A stretch of DNA of 49,468 nt from Corynebacterium sp. (GTDB lineage Bacteria; Actinomycetota; Actinomycetes; Mycobacteriales; Mycobacteriaceae): NCBI GenBank assembly GCA_030530875.1, contig JAUMUD010000002.1, positions 1 through 49,468 on the forward strand, in the 5' to 3' direction. The translations under genes were made by a program, and so were the position numbers. Below, one piece after another: positions 38,133 to 46,700 of this stretch; position 1 is the first letter of the stretch, and each line of letters starts with the position of its first letter. Below the pieces are notes generated by a model. The model had not been told where the DNA came from. It did no database searches and saw only the letters and a list, made by a program, of their open reading frames with translations.

Positions 38133-38400
38133 TTGAATCTCCTTTATTTGTTCGCTCCTTAGGAGTTGTTCCCAAGGACGAGATTCATAGTAGAGAGCAA
38201 CACGCTACCTTAGCAATGCCGAAATCAGAGAAATTTCCACCTTAATTTTCTTAGGTTTCCCATAATCCCTGGATACGCCGTTGTGCCCTAGAACCTAAAT
38301 CCCCCAAAACATGACCTAAATCACTTCCCCGGTGAAAATTCTTAGGTTCAAAGAATTTCCACTGCCCCTTGCTTAATAAGCGTTCGCACTACTAGAACAA
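38133..38400. other. Control region with four TTAGGT/ACCTAA elements
   Basis: No gene seen. TTAGGT at 38251-38256 and 38342-38347, and its complement ACCTAA at 38293-38298 and 38314-38319. These resemble DtxR half-sites, but none is paired at normal spacing. The DNA probably controls the YagU-family gene at 38132. Confidence 0.4.
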
Positions 38401-38430
38401 AAAAAGAGAGCCACCAGGCTCTCTCTTTTT
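38401..38430 (-). terminator. Terminator at the end of the tRNA cluster
   Basis: AAAAAGAGAGCC and GGCTCTCTCTTTTT around ACCA; it directly follows the last tRNA. Confidence 0.92.
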
Positions 38431-38431
38431 T

Positions 38432-38507
38432 TGGAGCGGATGACGAGACTCGAACTCGCGACCCTCACCTTGGCAAGGTGATGCGCTACCAACTGCGCTA
38501 CATCCGC
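38432..38507 (-). tRNA. tRNA-Gly(GCC), copy 1, CCA encoded
   Basis: Full cloverleaf on the minus strand beginning GCGGATGTAGCGC, with anticodon loop TTGCCAA and T arm GAGTTCGAGTC. Discriminator T is followed by a genomically encoded CCA. Confidence 0.97.
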
Positions 38508-38534
38508 AATGAGTTACTGAATAATCAGTAATCG

Positions 38535-38606
38535 TGGGCACTACTGGGATTGAACCAGCGACCTCTGCCGTGTGAAGGCAGCGCTCTCCCGCTGAGCTAA
38601 GCGCCC
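38535..38606 (-). tRNA. tRNA-Val(CAC)
   Basis: Cloverleaf beginning GGGCGCTTAGCTCAGC. Anticodon stem CTGCC/GGCAG with loop TTCACAC gives CAC. Discriminator A; CCA not encoded. Confidence 0.96.
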
Positions 38607-38612
38607 ATTGCG

Positions 38613-38683
38613 AGGTGGAAACGGGAATCGAACCCGTGTACACGGTTTTGCAGACCGTTGCCTAACCACTCGACCATTCCACC
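38613..38683 (-). tRNA. tRNA-Cys(GCA)
   Basis: Cloverleaf beginning GGTGGAATGGTCGAG. Anticodon loop CTGCAAA gives GCA. Discriminator T as usual for Cys; CCA not encoded. Confidence 0.96.
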
Positions 38684-38732
38684 GAGTAGAGGTTACTCTA
38701 CGTGGGGTAATCCGAAAGATTCGGGATACCAG

Positions 38733-38805
38733 AGCGGATGACGAGACTCGAACTCGCGACCCTCACCTTGGCAAGGTGATGCGCTACCAACTGCGCTACA
38801 TCCGC
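38733..38805 (-). tRNA. tRNA-Gly(GCC), copy 2
   Basis: Identical over 72 bases to copy 1, but CCA is not encoded. Confidence 0.97.
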
Positions 38806-38850
38806 ATACATAAATAGCCCCTAAGGGCTACTTTTTAAGCCTTTCGGCAG

Positions 38851-38922
38851 TGAGCACGACTGGGATTGAACCAGCGACCTCCACCGTGTCAAGGTGGCGC
38901 TCTCCCGCTGAGCTACGCGCTC
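38851..38922 (-). tRNA. tRNA-Val(GAC)
   Basis: Cloverleaf beginning GAGCGCGTAGCTCAGC. Stem CCACC/GGTGG with loop TTGACAC gives anticodon GAC. CCA not encoded. Confidence 0.96.
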
Positions 38923-38947
38923 TCACTGTGCAATAATTTTTGCACCG

Positions 38948-39020
38948 AGCGGATGACGAGACTCGAACTCGCGACCCTCACCTTGGCAAGGTGATGCGCT
39001 ACCAACTGCGCTACATCCGC
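38948..39020 (-). tRNA. tRNA-Gly(GCC), copy 3
   Basis: Identical over 72 bases to the other two copies; CCA not encoded. First tRNA of the transcript. Confidence 0.97.
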
Positions 39021-39078
39021 ATGTTCTGGGCTTCGGGCGGGCTTTTCGGCCTGCTCCGTTCGCTTGGAACGAGTAATA

Positions 39079-39107
39079 ACTCTAACCAAGAATCCAAAAT
39101 CATGCAA
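39079..39107 (-). promoter_or_regulatory. Candidate promoter of the tRNA cluster
   Basis: On the minus strand TTGCAT (39107-39102), a 17-base spacer and TAGAGT (39084-39079). The start would be about 50 bases before the first tRNA. Confidence 0.5.
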
Positions 39108-39295
39108 ATCCGCTGGTGTGAGGTAGTTTTTCGTCGATAAGCCCACAGTGAAAGCGCCAGAATTTCGCATTGACCAGCAGTTTCGCACCAAACCTTGTTC
39201 AAGGCACTTGGTTTCATGCGCAGGTGAGCGCTCATTTTCGAAGTTTTGCGCGTGGCATGGCGCATGGCTGCGGGCAAGCCGGTAATCTTGGTGCA

Positions 39296-40633
39296 ATGAG
39301 CACCATCGAGAAACTTCGTGAATCCACGTCCACGCTGTGGGTTTCCCATAAAGCCCCGAGTGAGCCCATTGCAATCCCCTGGCGCGTCAACCATATTGGA
39401 CGCATAATTCTGTGGCCGATTGCCGTGATGCTCATTATTCACGCGGTCTTTATTCTTGCCGTGAATGGTTCGGTGACCGATGATTTCACCACTGTTTACC
39501 AGGCGTTGCGACGCTTCATCGACGGCATCAATGTCTACAACGAAAACTACACCTATGTGGACCCGCATTATCTGTATAGCCCTGGTGCGACGCTCTTTTT
39601 GGCCCCACTGGCTGTGCTTGGCGGCCTGTTCCGCGTGCGTATGGCATTTATTTTTTTGAACGCCATCGCCATTGTGCTTGCGCTGGGAATTTCCACTCGC
39701 CTGGTGGGTTATCGCATGAGCTCGGTGGTTTTCCCTGGCGCGGTTGTGGCTGCGTTTCTGACTGAGTCGGTGCGCAATACGCTCGTCTTTTCTAATATCA
39801 ACGGCATTTTGCTGCTGGCACTGGTGCTGTTCTTGATTTCCTTGGTGAATAATCACCCATGGTGGGCGGGTATTTTCATTGGCTTTGCCATTTTGATTAA
39901 GCCAATCTTCCTGCCACTTCTTTTCCTGCCACTGGTGTACCTCTACTGGCAGACCATCATCGTGGCCATTGCAATTCCTGTGGTGCTCAACCTTATTGCA
40001 TGGCCGCTGGTTCCTGGGGCGAGCGACTATATTTCGCGCACCATGCCCTATATTTCTGAGGTCCGTGATTTCTCCAATAGTTCACTCTCCGGCCAGGCTG
40101 TATACTTCGGTATTGGCAATGGTCCACGCTTGGTAATTGCGGCGCTTATTGCCCTGATTATCATCATTGGCCTGGTCTTTTTGCTGCGCATCCGCCACTC
40201 GGATCCGGTGCTGTGGGTCACCGCCAGCTCTTCCCTGCTGCTTGCCGGTGTCTTCTTCCTGTCCAGCCTTGGTCAGATGTACTACTCCATGCTGCTCTTC
40301 CCTGTGGTTCTCACTCTTTTCCGCAGCGTATCGACGATGCACGTCTGGACCATGTGGTTCGCCTTATATGCCATCTACTCTCCTCAGTCCTGGGAGCTTG
40401 ATAATATCCAGGGCCGCATCCGCCCCGCCGGTGAGGTCTTTGGTCAGATGCCAAATCCTGTCTGGGGTCAGTGGCTGCTCCCACTGCTGCCGTGTCTGGG
40501 CTGGTGCGCCTTTATTCTGATTACCGCCACCACCGCCTTCTATTGGTGGTTTGAGGAGCGCGGCCAGGTGCACATCGAGGCCCATAAGGAGGCCAAGGAA
40601 GTGCGAACCGCCCCAAGCGACGTAACCGCTTAG
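39296..40633 (+). CDS. aftC: GT-C family arabinofuranosyltransferase, AftC-like (GT87)
   Basis: A 445-residue polytopic membrane protein with about ten or more helices. The first extracytoplasmic loop has an Asp pair (Asp62-Asp63 in SVTDDFTTVYQALRRF), as expected for the catalytic acid position of GT-C enzymes, followed by VDPHYLYSPGATLFLAPLA. AftC adds branching arabinose to the cell-wall arabinan in mycobacteria and corynebacteria; placement next to hemQ supports this identity. The frame extends upstream to 39170, but ATG 39296 is preferred: TAATCT ends seven bases before it, suggesting a leaderless message. Convergent with hemQ across a shared terminator. Confidence 0.85.
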   Translation: MSTIEKLRESTSTLWVSHKAPSEPIAIPWRVNHIGRIILWPIAVMLIIHAVFILAVNGSVTDDFTTVYQALRRFIDGINVYNENYTYVDPHYLYSPGATLFLAPLAVLGGLFRVRMAFIFLNAIAIVLALGISTRLVGYRMSSVVFPGAVVAAFLTESVRNTLVFSNINGILLLALVLFLISLVNNHPWWAGIFIGFAILIKPIFLPLLFLPLVYLYWQTIIVAIAIPVVLNLIAWPLVPGASDYISRTMPYISEVRDFSNSSLSGQAVYFGIGNGPRLVIAALIALIIIIGLVFLLRIRHSDPVLWVTASSSLLLAGVFFLSSLGQMYYSMLLFPVVLTLFRSVSTMHVWTMWFALYAIYSPQSWELDNIQGRIRPAGEVFGQMPNPVWGQWLLPLLPCLGWCAFILITATTAFYWWFEERGQVHIEAHKEAKEVRTAPSDVTA

Positions 40634-40642
40634 GTAAAAAAA

Positions 40643-40667
40643 ATAAGCGCCCCAAGGGGCGCTTTTT
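40643..40667. terminator. Bidirectional terminator between aftC and hemQ
   Basis: AAGCGCCCC pairs with GGGGCGCTT with almost no loop, with A-tract and T-tract on the two sides. Confidence 0.92.
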
Positions 40668-40672
40668 ATGTC

Positions 40673-41377
40673 CTATGGCAACAACTTGATAATTTCGCCA
40701 ATATTTTCCACGCGACGGCCTGAGAAGAACGGGGTTTCCTCACGCACATGCAGGCGAGCCTGGGTGTAGCGCATGGCATGCATCAGGTCCACATTGGACT
40801 GAAGATCTGGGGACTCGAAGCACAGAATCCACTCATAGTCAGTCATGGCGAAAGCCTCAACGGTATTTGCGCGGCACTGTGGGAAATTACGGCCGGCACG
40901 ACCATGGTCAGCCAGAATCTTACGGCGCTCAGATGGGTCCATCAGGTACCAATCATAAGAGCGGACGAATGGGTAGACAGTAATCCAGGCGCCTGGATCC
41001 TCGCCCATGATAAAGCTAGGAAGGTGAGACTTATTGAACTCGGCTGGGCGGTGAAGAGCCGTGCCGATCCATGTTGGTTCCACAAGACGGCCGAGAGCGG
41101 TGGAGCGTCGGAAAGCATTATAGGCAGCCTGGAGCTCCTCCATTTTCTCCGCATGGGACCAGATCATGAAATCCGCACCCGGACGCATGCCGGAAATATC
41201 ATAGATACCGCGCACGACGACCTTGCCATCCTCGGCGAGCTTAGCGAAGAAAGTCTCCGCCTCAGCAATCATGGCGTCACGCTCAGGGCCAACAACGACA
41301 TTTGGAAGCTCATAGACTACCCACTGCGCAAAACGTTGAACATTATTCAGATGGGCGTAATCAGGACGTTCTGACAT
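40673..41377 (-). CDS. hemQ: Coproheme decarboxylase (HemQ/ChdC)
   Basis: A 234-residue chlorite-dismutase-fold enzyme that converts coproheme to heme b in the last step of the Gram-positive heme pathway. The two His residues reported for the Corynebacterium diphtheriae enzyme fall at the same numbers here: His118 (NKSHLPS) as distal catalytic base and His158 (LADHGR) as proximal ligand, with Tyr135 in VYPFVRS. ATG 41377 has AAAGG eight bases upstream. A 26-bp near-palindrome lies just upstream of its likely -10. Confidence 0.96.
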   Translation of the reverse strand: MSERPDYAHLNNVQRFAQWVVYELPNVVVGPERDAMIAEAETFFAKLAEDGKVVVRGIYDISGMRPGADFMIWSHAEKMEELQAAYNAFRRSTALGRLVEPTWIGTALHRPAEFNKSHLPSFIMGEDPGAWITVYPFVRSYDWYLMDPSERRKILADHGRAGRNFPQCRANTVEAFAMTDYEWILCFESPDLQSNVDLMHAMRYTQARLHVREETPFFSGRRVENIGEIIKLLP

Positions 41378-41405
41378 CGACCAAACCTTTCATAGAATTT
41401 TAGAA

Positions 41406-41431
41406 CCATATCCATCTTAAGTTGGATATGG
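41406..41431. promoter_or_regulatory. 26-bp near-perfect palindrome in the hemQ control region
   Basis: CCATATCCA (41406-41414) and TGGATATGG (41423-41431) surround a CTTAAG centre, with only one mismatched pair. TAAAAT on the minus strand (41402-41397) beside it is a likely hemQ -10, so the palindrome covers the spacer and -35 zone. Confidence 0.65.
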
Positions 41432-41504
41432 CCGAATGACAATTGTTGCACGTATTCGGCGCGCCTTGTGCGGATTTTTCATGCTAAGCGCTATTTTTTT
41501 AAAC

Positions 41505-42098
41505 GTGAGAAACTCAGACACGCACGTGGCGCCGCTAAGCGGCGAGCCAAAGGAACCTGTTATCCCCCAGGTCTTCACCGAGGCTGTCGAATCCATGCAC
41601 GCCGCAGTATTGCGCCCGGAGATTTCCATCAGCACGATTAGGCCACCACAGAAGCTTGCGCCATTTTCGCATGCTATCGGCCTTGAGGTTGATCGCGAGA
41701 GCCTTGATATTGTGCCTGTCGACGCCGAAGGGGACGCCTTTGGTCGTCTCATCCTACTCTTCGACCCGCATGGCGAGGAACCATGGGATTCAAAGATGCG
41801 CTTGGTTGCCTATATCCAGGCTGATTTGGAAGCTTCCATGGCTCTTGACCCTATGCTTTCTGAGGTTGCCTGGGAGTGGCTCACTGAAGGTCTGACCGCT
41901 GCCGAGGCTGAGTATGAGGACTTGGGTGGCACGGTAACAGCTACACATTCCCAGCGTTTTGGGGCCATGGATGGCCCATCAAATTCTTATCAGTTGGAGC
42001 TTCGTGCCTCGTGGACTGCGGGGGATCACGACCTTTCTGATCACGTGCGCGCCTTTTCTGAGACGCTGGCACATATTGCTGGTTTGCCGACTGAATAA
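41505..42098 (+). CDS. DUF3000-family protein
   Basis: About 197 residues, Glu/Asp/Ala-rich, with PQVFTEAVESMHAAVLRPEI at the start, PFSHAIGLEV, GRLILLFDPHGEEPWDS and EVAWEWLTEGL. This matches the actinobacterial DUF3000 family, which lies near hemQ and RNase D in mycobacteria. Function unknown. The start is ambiguous: ATG 41436 adds a hydrophobic signal-like stretch (CGFFMLSAIFL) that relatives are not expected to have, while GTG 41505 starts close to the conserved region. Neither has a convincing Shine-Dalgarno; a leaderless GTG start is plausible. Confidence 0.75.
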   Translation: MRNSDTHVAPLSGEPKEPVIPQVFTEAVESMHAAVLRPEISISTIRPPQKLAPFSHAIGLEVDRESLDIVPVDAEGDAFGRLILLFDPHGEEPWDSKMRLVAYIQADLEASMALDPMLSEVAWEWLTEGLTAAEAEYEDLGGTVTATHSQRFGAMDGPSNSYQLELRASWTAGDHDLSDHVRAFSETLAHIAGLPTE

Positions 42099-42227
42099 AC
42101 GCGGTCTGCGCTGCAAGTTTGGTGCAAGCATCTGTGCTTGTGGTAGACTTCGGGTACTTTAACGGTTTTCAACTACCAATTTTCTGAACCGTCAACCCTA
42201 CTTTCTACATAGGAAGGAGTGAAACCC

Positions 42228-43670
42228 GTGAGTACTGCCACCCGTGCAAAGGTCGATATTTCTTCGATGACGCCGGTTGACCTGGCGCTGCATATGCATG
42301 CGGAGTTTCGCTCCGTGGCCAATTCCACTTATGTCAATGAGGCCGGGCAGCATTATGGCTGCAGCCGGCCGGAGGCCAATATGTTGATGCTGGCCGGCTT
42401 TGGTTATGCCCATAAGAAGCTTGGGCGATTCCTTCATGAGCACGGGGTTCGGCCGCCGACTGCTGCCGAGTTCGTCCGTCTCGCCCGCACCCTGCTTGGT
42501 GAGTGGGAAAGCCCTGAAACCGGGAAAGTGAAGCAAGCTCAATTGGCGCGCCTGTGCGCGTTAGTGGAGCGTGTGGATTTTTCCAATATGGTTTCAGGGC
42601 TTTTCCATTTGTCCAAGCTGGTTGGCAAGGTCAATGCTGAGTTTAAGGAGGCCCAGGAGGCGGCCAAGCGTGCGGCTTATGAGGCTGCCAAGGCAGCGAA
42701 TCCTGAGCCGGAGCCGGTGCCGGTGGCTGATTTCTCGGCCATTGTCGACGCTCTGCCGGACAAAGAGCCGGGTGCGCCGGCTGTGGACTATTCGACCACG
42801 CCGGAGCCAAAGGCGTATTGGACCAAGGAGGACCTCCGCTTCCGCGTGGTTAAGGAGCGTCCGGGTTTTAATACTTTTATCTTCGAGGGCATCTCGGATG
42901 AGGACACGGCTGTGTTTATGCACACCGTCCAGCGCCTTCATTCGCAGCTTCCGCCGGAGATTCAGAAGCAGGATAAGGCTGTTCGCGATGGTCATGCGGC
43001 CTTTATGATTCTGGTCGAGTCCACGCGGCTGGCTGCCCCTGCCTCGAAGATTCGCCTCAATGTGGTGGTGAATCTGCCGTTATTGGAGAGCCATCCTGAG
43101 TTCGCCATTTACTTCGAGAATAAATACCTCACGGCCCGTGAGCTCATGCTTTTGGTTGAGAAATGGAACGGGAGTGATGAGGAAGGAAACTTGCTGGTCA
43201 CGGACTTGAATGGTCGGGTTATTAGCTTCTCGACGGTCCGATTAACACCCGAGGTCTTCCGAATAATCAGCGCGGTACAACTTCATCGATGTGTTGCACC
43301 GCACTGTAAGAAACTTCACGGTCACCAATCCCATCACCTGGTGGAATATGCGAAACAACCTCGCACTAATCTCACCGATGTGGTGCCGATTTGTGAACCG
43401 CACCACCTGTTACTCACCAATGGGCGAGCAAAGATGACTTTTGTCGAGGATCTTTGTACCAGTGTGTGGGTTGAGAATGGACGCGTCATTATTGACCTTG
43501 CTGGGGATCCCTCGGGAACCCGCCTGCAAGCTTTGGGCGCCCAGCATGGTTTGGACCCGCTTGTGCCTGCAGACTTGGCGAAGCTGCGTCGTATCCTCAT
43601 TGACCTTACAGAGCAGCGGCTCCACGATGCCGAAGTTGAACTCGACAATCCCGAAGCCGCTACGGATTAA
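42228..43670 (+). CDS. DUF222 domain HNH endonuclease-like protein
   Basis: A 480-residue protein with an N-terminal helical DUF222 region and a C-terminal HNH nuclease motif at about 355-395 (CVAPHCKKLHGHQSHHLVE then VVPICEPHHLLLTNG). Actinobacterial genomes carry several such genes (13E12-type); some are linked to mobile DNA, but no repeats or att sites are seen here. Start GTG 42228 is preferred over the overlapping GTG 42219 because AGGAAGGAG (42211-42219) then sits eight bases upstream. It converges on the giant surface-protein gene with a 31-base gap. Confidence 0.88.
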   Translation: MSTATRAKVDISSMTPVDLALHMHAEFRSVANSTYVNEAGQHYGCSRPEANMLMLAGFGYAHKKLGRFLHEHGVRPPTAAEFVRLARTLLGEWESPETGKVKQAQLARLCALVERVDFSNMVSGLFHLSKLVGKVNAEFKEAQEAAKRAAYEAAKAANPEPEPVPVADFSAIVDALPDKEPGAPAVDYSTTPEPKAYWTKEDLRFRVVKERPGFNTFIFEGISDEDTAVFMHTVQRLHSQLPPEIQKQDKAVRDGHAAFMILVESTRLAAPASKIRLNVVVNLPLLESHPEFAIYFENKYLTARELMLLVEKWNGSDEEGNLLVTDLNGRVISFSTVRLTPEVFRIISAVQLHRCVAPHCKKLHGHQSHHLVEYAKQPRTNLTDVVPICEPHHLLLTNGRAKMTFVEDLCTSVWVENGRVIIDLAGDPSGTRLQALGAQHGLDPLVPADLAKLRRILIDLTEQRLHDAEVELDNPEAATD

Positions 43671-43701
43671 GCGCCGCTAGGAACTAAGCGCCGCCAGGGT
43701 A

Positions 43702-46700
43702 TCAGCGTGCCATGAGGAGGGCGAGGATAAGGCCAATAATGGCCAGTACACCGCCCACAATGCCAGCAATGGCCAGGCCGCTGAGCCCCTTCTTCTGCGG
43801 GGCTGGCTCGCCACCAACACTAATATCAGAGTCCTTGGTGCTATTTGGGCGATTAGCCACATCAGCCTGGGCCTGCTGCAGAATCCTGGTGATGTCATCC
43901 GTGCTTCGCGAGGCCTGAATCTGGTTCTTATAAGCATCGCGCTCGCCTGAGGTGAGCTTGGAGTAACCATTAATCACCGAGATGGCATTGGTCTGCGTGG
44001 TGCTAAGAATCTGTGCGTCCTTATTGCGGGCATCGGCACGGATGGCATTGATAGACTGCGTAGTCTTAGCAGCACCCACCTGGTTGATGTACTCCTGACG
44101 CACCGCATCACCAAGGTTAACCAGGGTGCCAAGATATGCGGTGGCATCGGCACGGGCGGCAACAATGGCATCCTCATTGGCCTTCTTCGCAGCCGCGACG
44201 ACCTTGATAACATCAGCGCGGGTGGCAGCATTATCAACCTGGCTCTGGTAATCGGCAATTTCGGAGGCATCAAGATCACCAAGGGCCCCGATCACAGTCT
44301 TCTGCTCGGTCTTATAGCCATTGAGCGCCTCGTTATCGGCCGCCGTTGCGCGGCTCACCAAATTAGCAGCATCGCTCACACTGGTAACCCCACGAATCTC
44401 GTCAAGATAACCATCCACCGTCGAGCGGTCCAGGTTGCGCAGGCTGCCGATAGCAGTCAGGGCGTTATCACGTGCCTGACTGAGATACTGGGCGTCGAGA
44501 AGCTTAGCCTGGCTGGTGCTGGTAGCAACCCCATCGACCGTGCTCTGCTTGTCCAAATTATCAAGAATCGAAGACTTTTCCGCATCGCTGAGGTTCTTCA
44601 GGAGCTTAACCGTGCTGGTAGCGTCCGAAACCGCGTTAGTGAGGTTGGCCGTATCTTGCGCGATGGCCTGGTTCTCGAATTCCTCGACCTCATCACTGGT
44701 CGTAGCCGTGTAATTGACTTTATTGATAAAGTCCACGGCCTCATCGACCGAGAGATTACCCAGAGTCTTAATCTTGGCCACCGCAGCCGCACGGGTGTCA
44801 TTGACCGCAGTCTGGTCAGCCGAGAGTGCCTGCAGAGCGCAGAGGCTCATCATGGTCACCGAATTGGTGCCCTGAATCTGCGAAATATACGTGCTGCGCT
44901 GGGCATCGCTGAGGTTCACAAGGGCCTGAACCTGCTGGATATAGACCGTGCGCTGCTGCTCCACATAGGCACCAGCCTGATTCTGAGCATTAGCAACCTG
45001 GTTGTTAATCTCATCGAGGTTGCCGGCCTTGGCAGCTTTATCCTTGAGCTGCTCGCGCGTGACGTCATCCAGGCCCTGGAGGTTGGAGATGAGGGCGTCG
45101 GCACGCTGACGGGCATAGGCGAGACCCTCCGCATCCGCCGCAAGGGCCGCAGCCAGGGCCGCATTGACCTTGACCATGTCCGGGGCGGCATCCACGGTGC
45201 TCACGTAGTTATCCTTATCGGCCTGCAGGACGTTCTGCAGCGCATTGATAACCTCGATGGCACGCCGCTTGGCGGAGATCAGACCCTCGTTGTCCTTAGC
45301 ACGAGCCTCGTTCACGATGCTAATCGTGGTGGACTGGTCCGGGGCGGCGTTAATGCGCTCGATATAGGCGTTCTTCTCCGGGTCGGAGAGGTTCGCGAGT
45401 GCATTGACGGAGGCAATGGCCATCTCGCGGGCAAGGTCGAGGTTCCCCTGGGCCTGTACGTGTGCGTTATTGAGCACGGTGTTGAGCTCTGCCGGGGTTG
45501 TGGCCGCATTGGCCTTGGCGACCAAGTCCTTGCGCTGGTCATCGCCGAGGTTGCTCAGCGTATTGATTTCCGTGGTGGCGGCGGCCTTGGCCTGGGTTTC
45601 GGCGGTGGTATTGGCCTGGGTGGCCTCATCGATCACGGCCTGGAAGTTCCGCTTATCCGTCACACTGTCGAGCTTGCTGGTGTACGGCGTGTAGTCCGTA
45701 ATCCATGCGTTGGCCTTGATTGCGGTGGTAGCAGCCTCCTTGGTGGCGCTGAGGCCAGCGGTGTCGGCGCTCTTGGCCTTCGCCAGCGCTGCCTGGATTG
45801 CGGCCACGTCCTGGGCGGCATTGATGGCGGCGGTGGCGGTGGCGCGGTCCGTATCACTGATGTTGATGAGCTGGGCTACCTCGCCCAGTGCGTTGTCCTT
45901 GATTGTTTGAATCTTGGCCAAAGCCTTGTCGACGACCTCTGCTATCTCCGCCCTTGTGGTGGCGCGGTCAATCTCATCGAGATACTGGCTGGAGTCCTCG
46001 CCCAGTTCAGTGAGCTCATTGATTTGCTTGCGAGCTGCTGTCTTGGCAGTAGTGAGGTTCTGCTCATTCTCGGACTTGGCGGCGTCGAGGATTGGCTGAA
46101 TCTGATCCTGGGTTGTCACATTCTTCAGCTGATCTGCGAAGTTGCTCGTGGTATCTGGATACTGGGCGAGCGTGCTCAGCGCCGTGCCGATTTCGGAGTC
46201 CAGGGTCTGGGCCTCGGTGACAATGTCGGAAATCTGGTTCTTGGTGGTAGCATCAGCGACCTTGTTCAGGAAGCTCTGCTTGGCCTCAAGATTCTTAAGA
46301 GCATTGATGCTGGTAGCAGCGTCGGTCTTTGCCTTAGCGAGGTTCTTTTCATTCTCGGTCTTGGCGGCATCGAGAATTGGCTGAATCTGGCTCTCGGCAG
46401 TGACGTTCTTAAGCTGCTCAGCATAATTGCCAGTGACATCCGTGTACTGGGCGAGCGTGCTCAGTGCCGTGCCAATGGCAGAGTCGAGCTTGCCGGCATC
46501 GGTAGCAGCCTGCTTTGCCTCAGCGACGGTCTTTGCCGCCTCAACCTTGTCCAGGAAGCTCTGCTTGGCCTCAAGATTCTGGAGGCGATTAATGCTGCTC
46601 TCGGCATCAGTCTTGGCATCGGCCACATTGGTGTCATTCTCGTTCTTAGCAGAGTCAAGAATTGGCTTAATCTGATCCTCGGCAGTGACATTCTTAAGCT

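Noticed and set aside
38913-39374. 153-codon minus-strand ORF over the first tRNA-Gly and upstream DNA
   Set aside because: It runs through tRNA-Gly and the tRNA promoter and antisense to the start of aftC; no supported protein features.
42228-43670. DUF222-HNH gene as an intron or IS-encoded nuclease marking a mobile element
   Set aside because: No terminal repeats, target duplications, transposase or intron structure around it; such genes are often ordinary chromosomal members in actinobacteria.
44850-44880. Possible frameshift in the giant gene at the only Cys-containing module (VTMMSLCALQ)
   Set aside because: The module is exactly 53 residues like its neighbours and the frame continues normally, so it is simple divergence.
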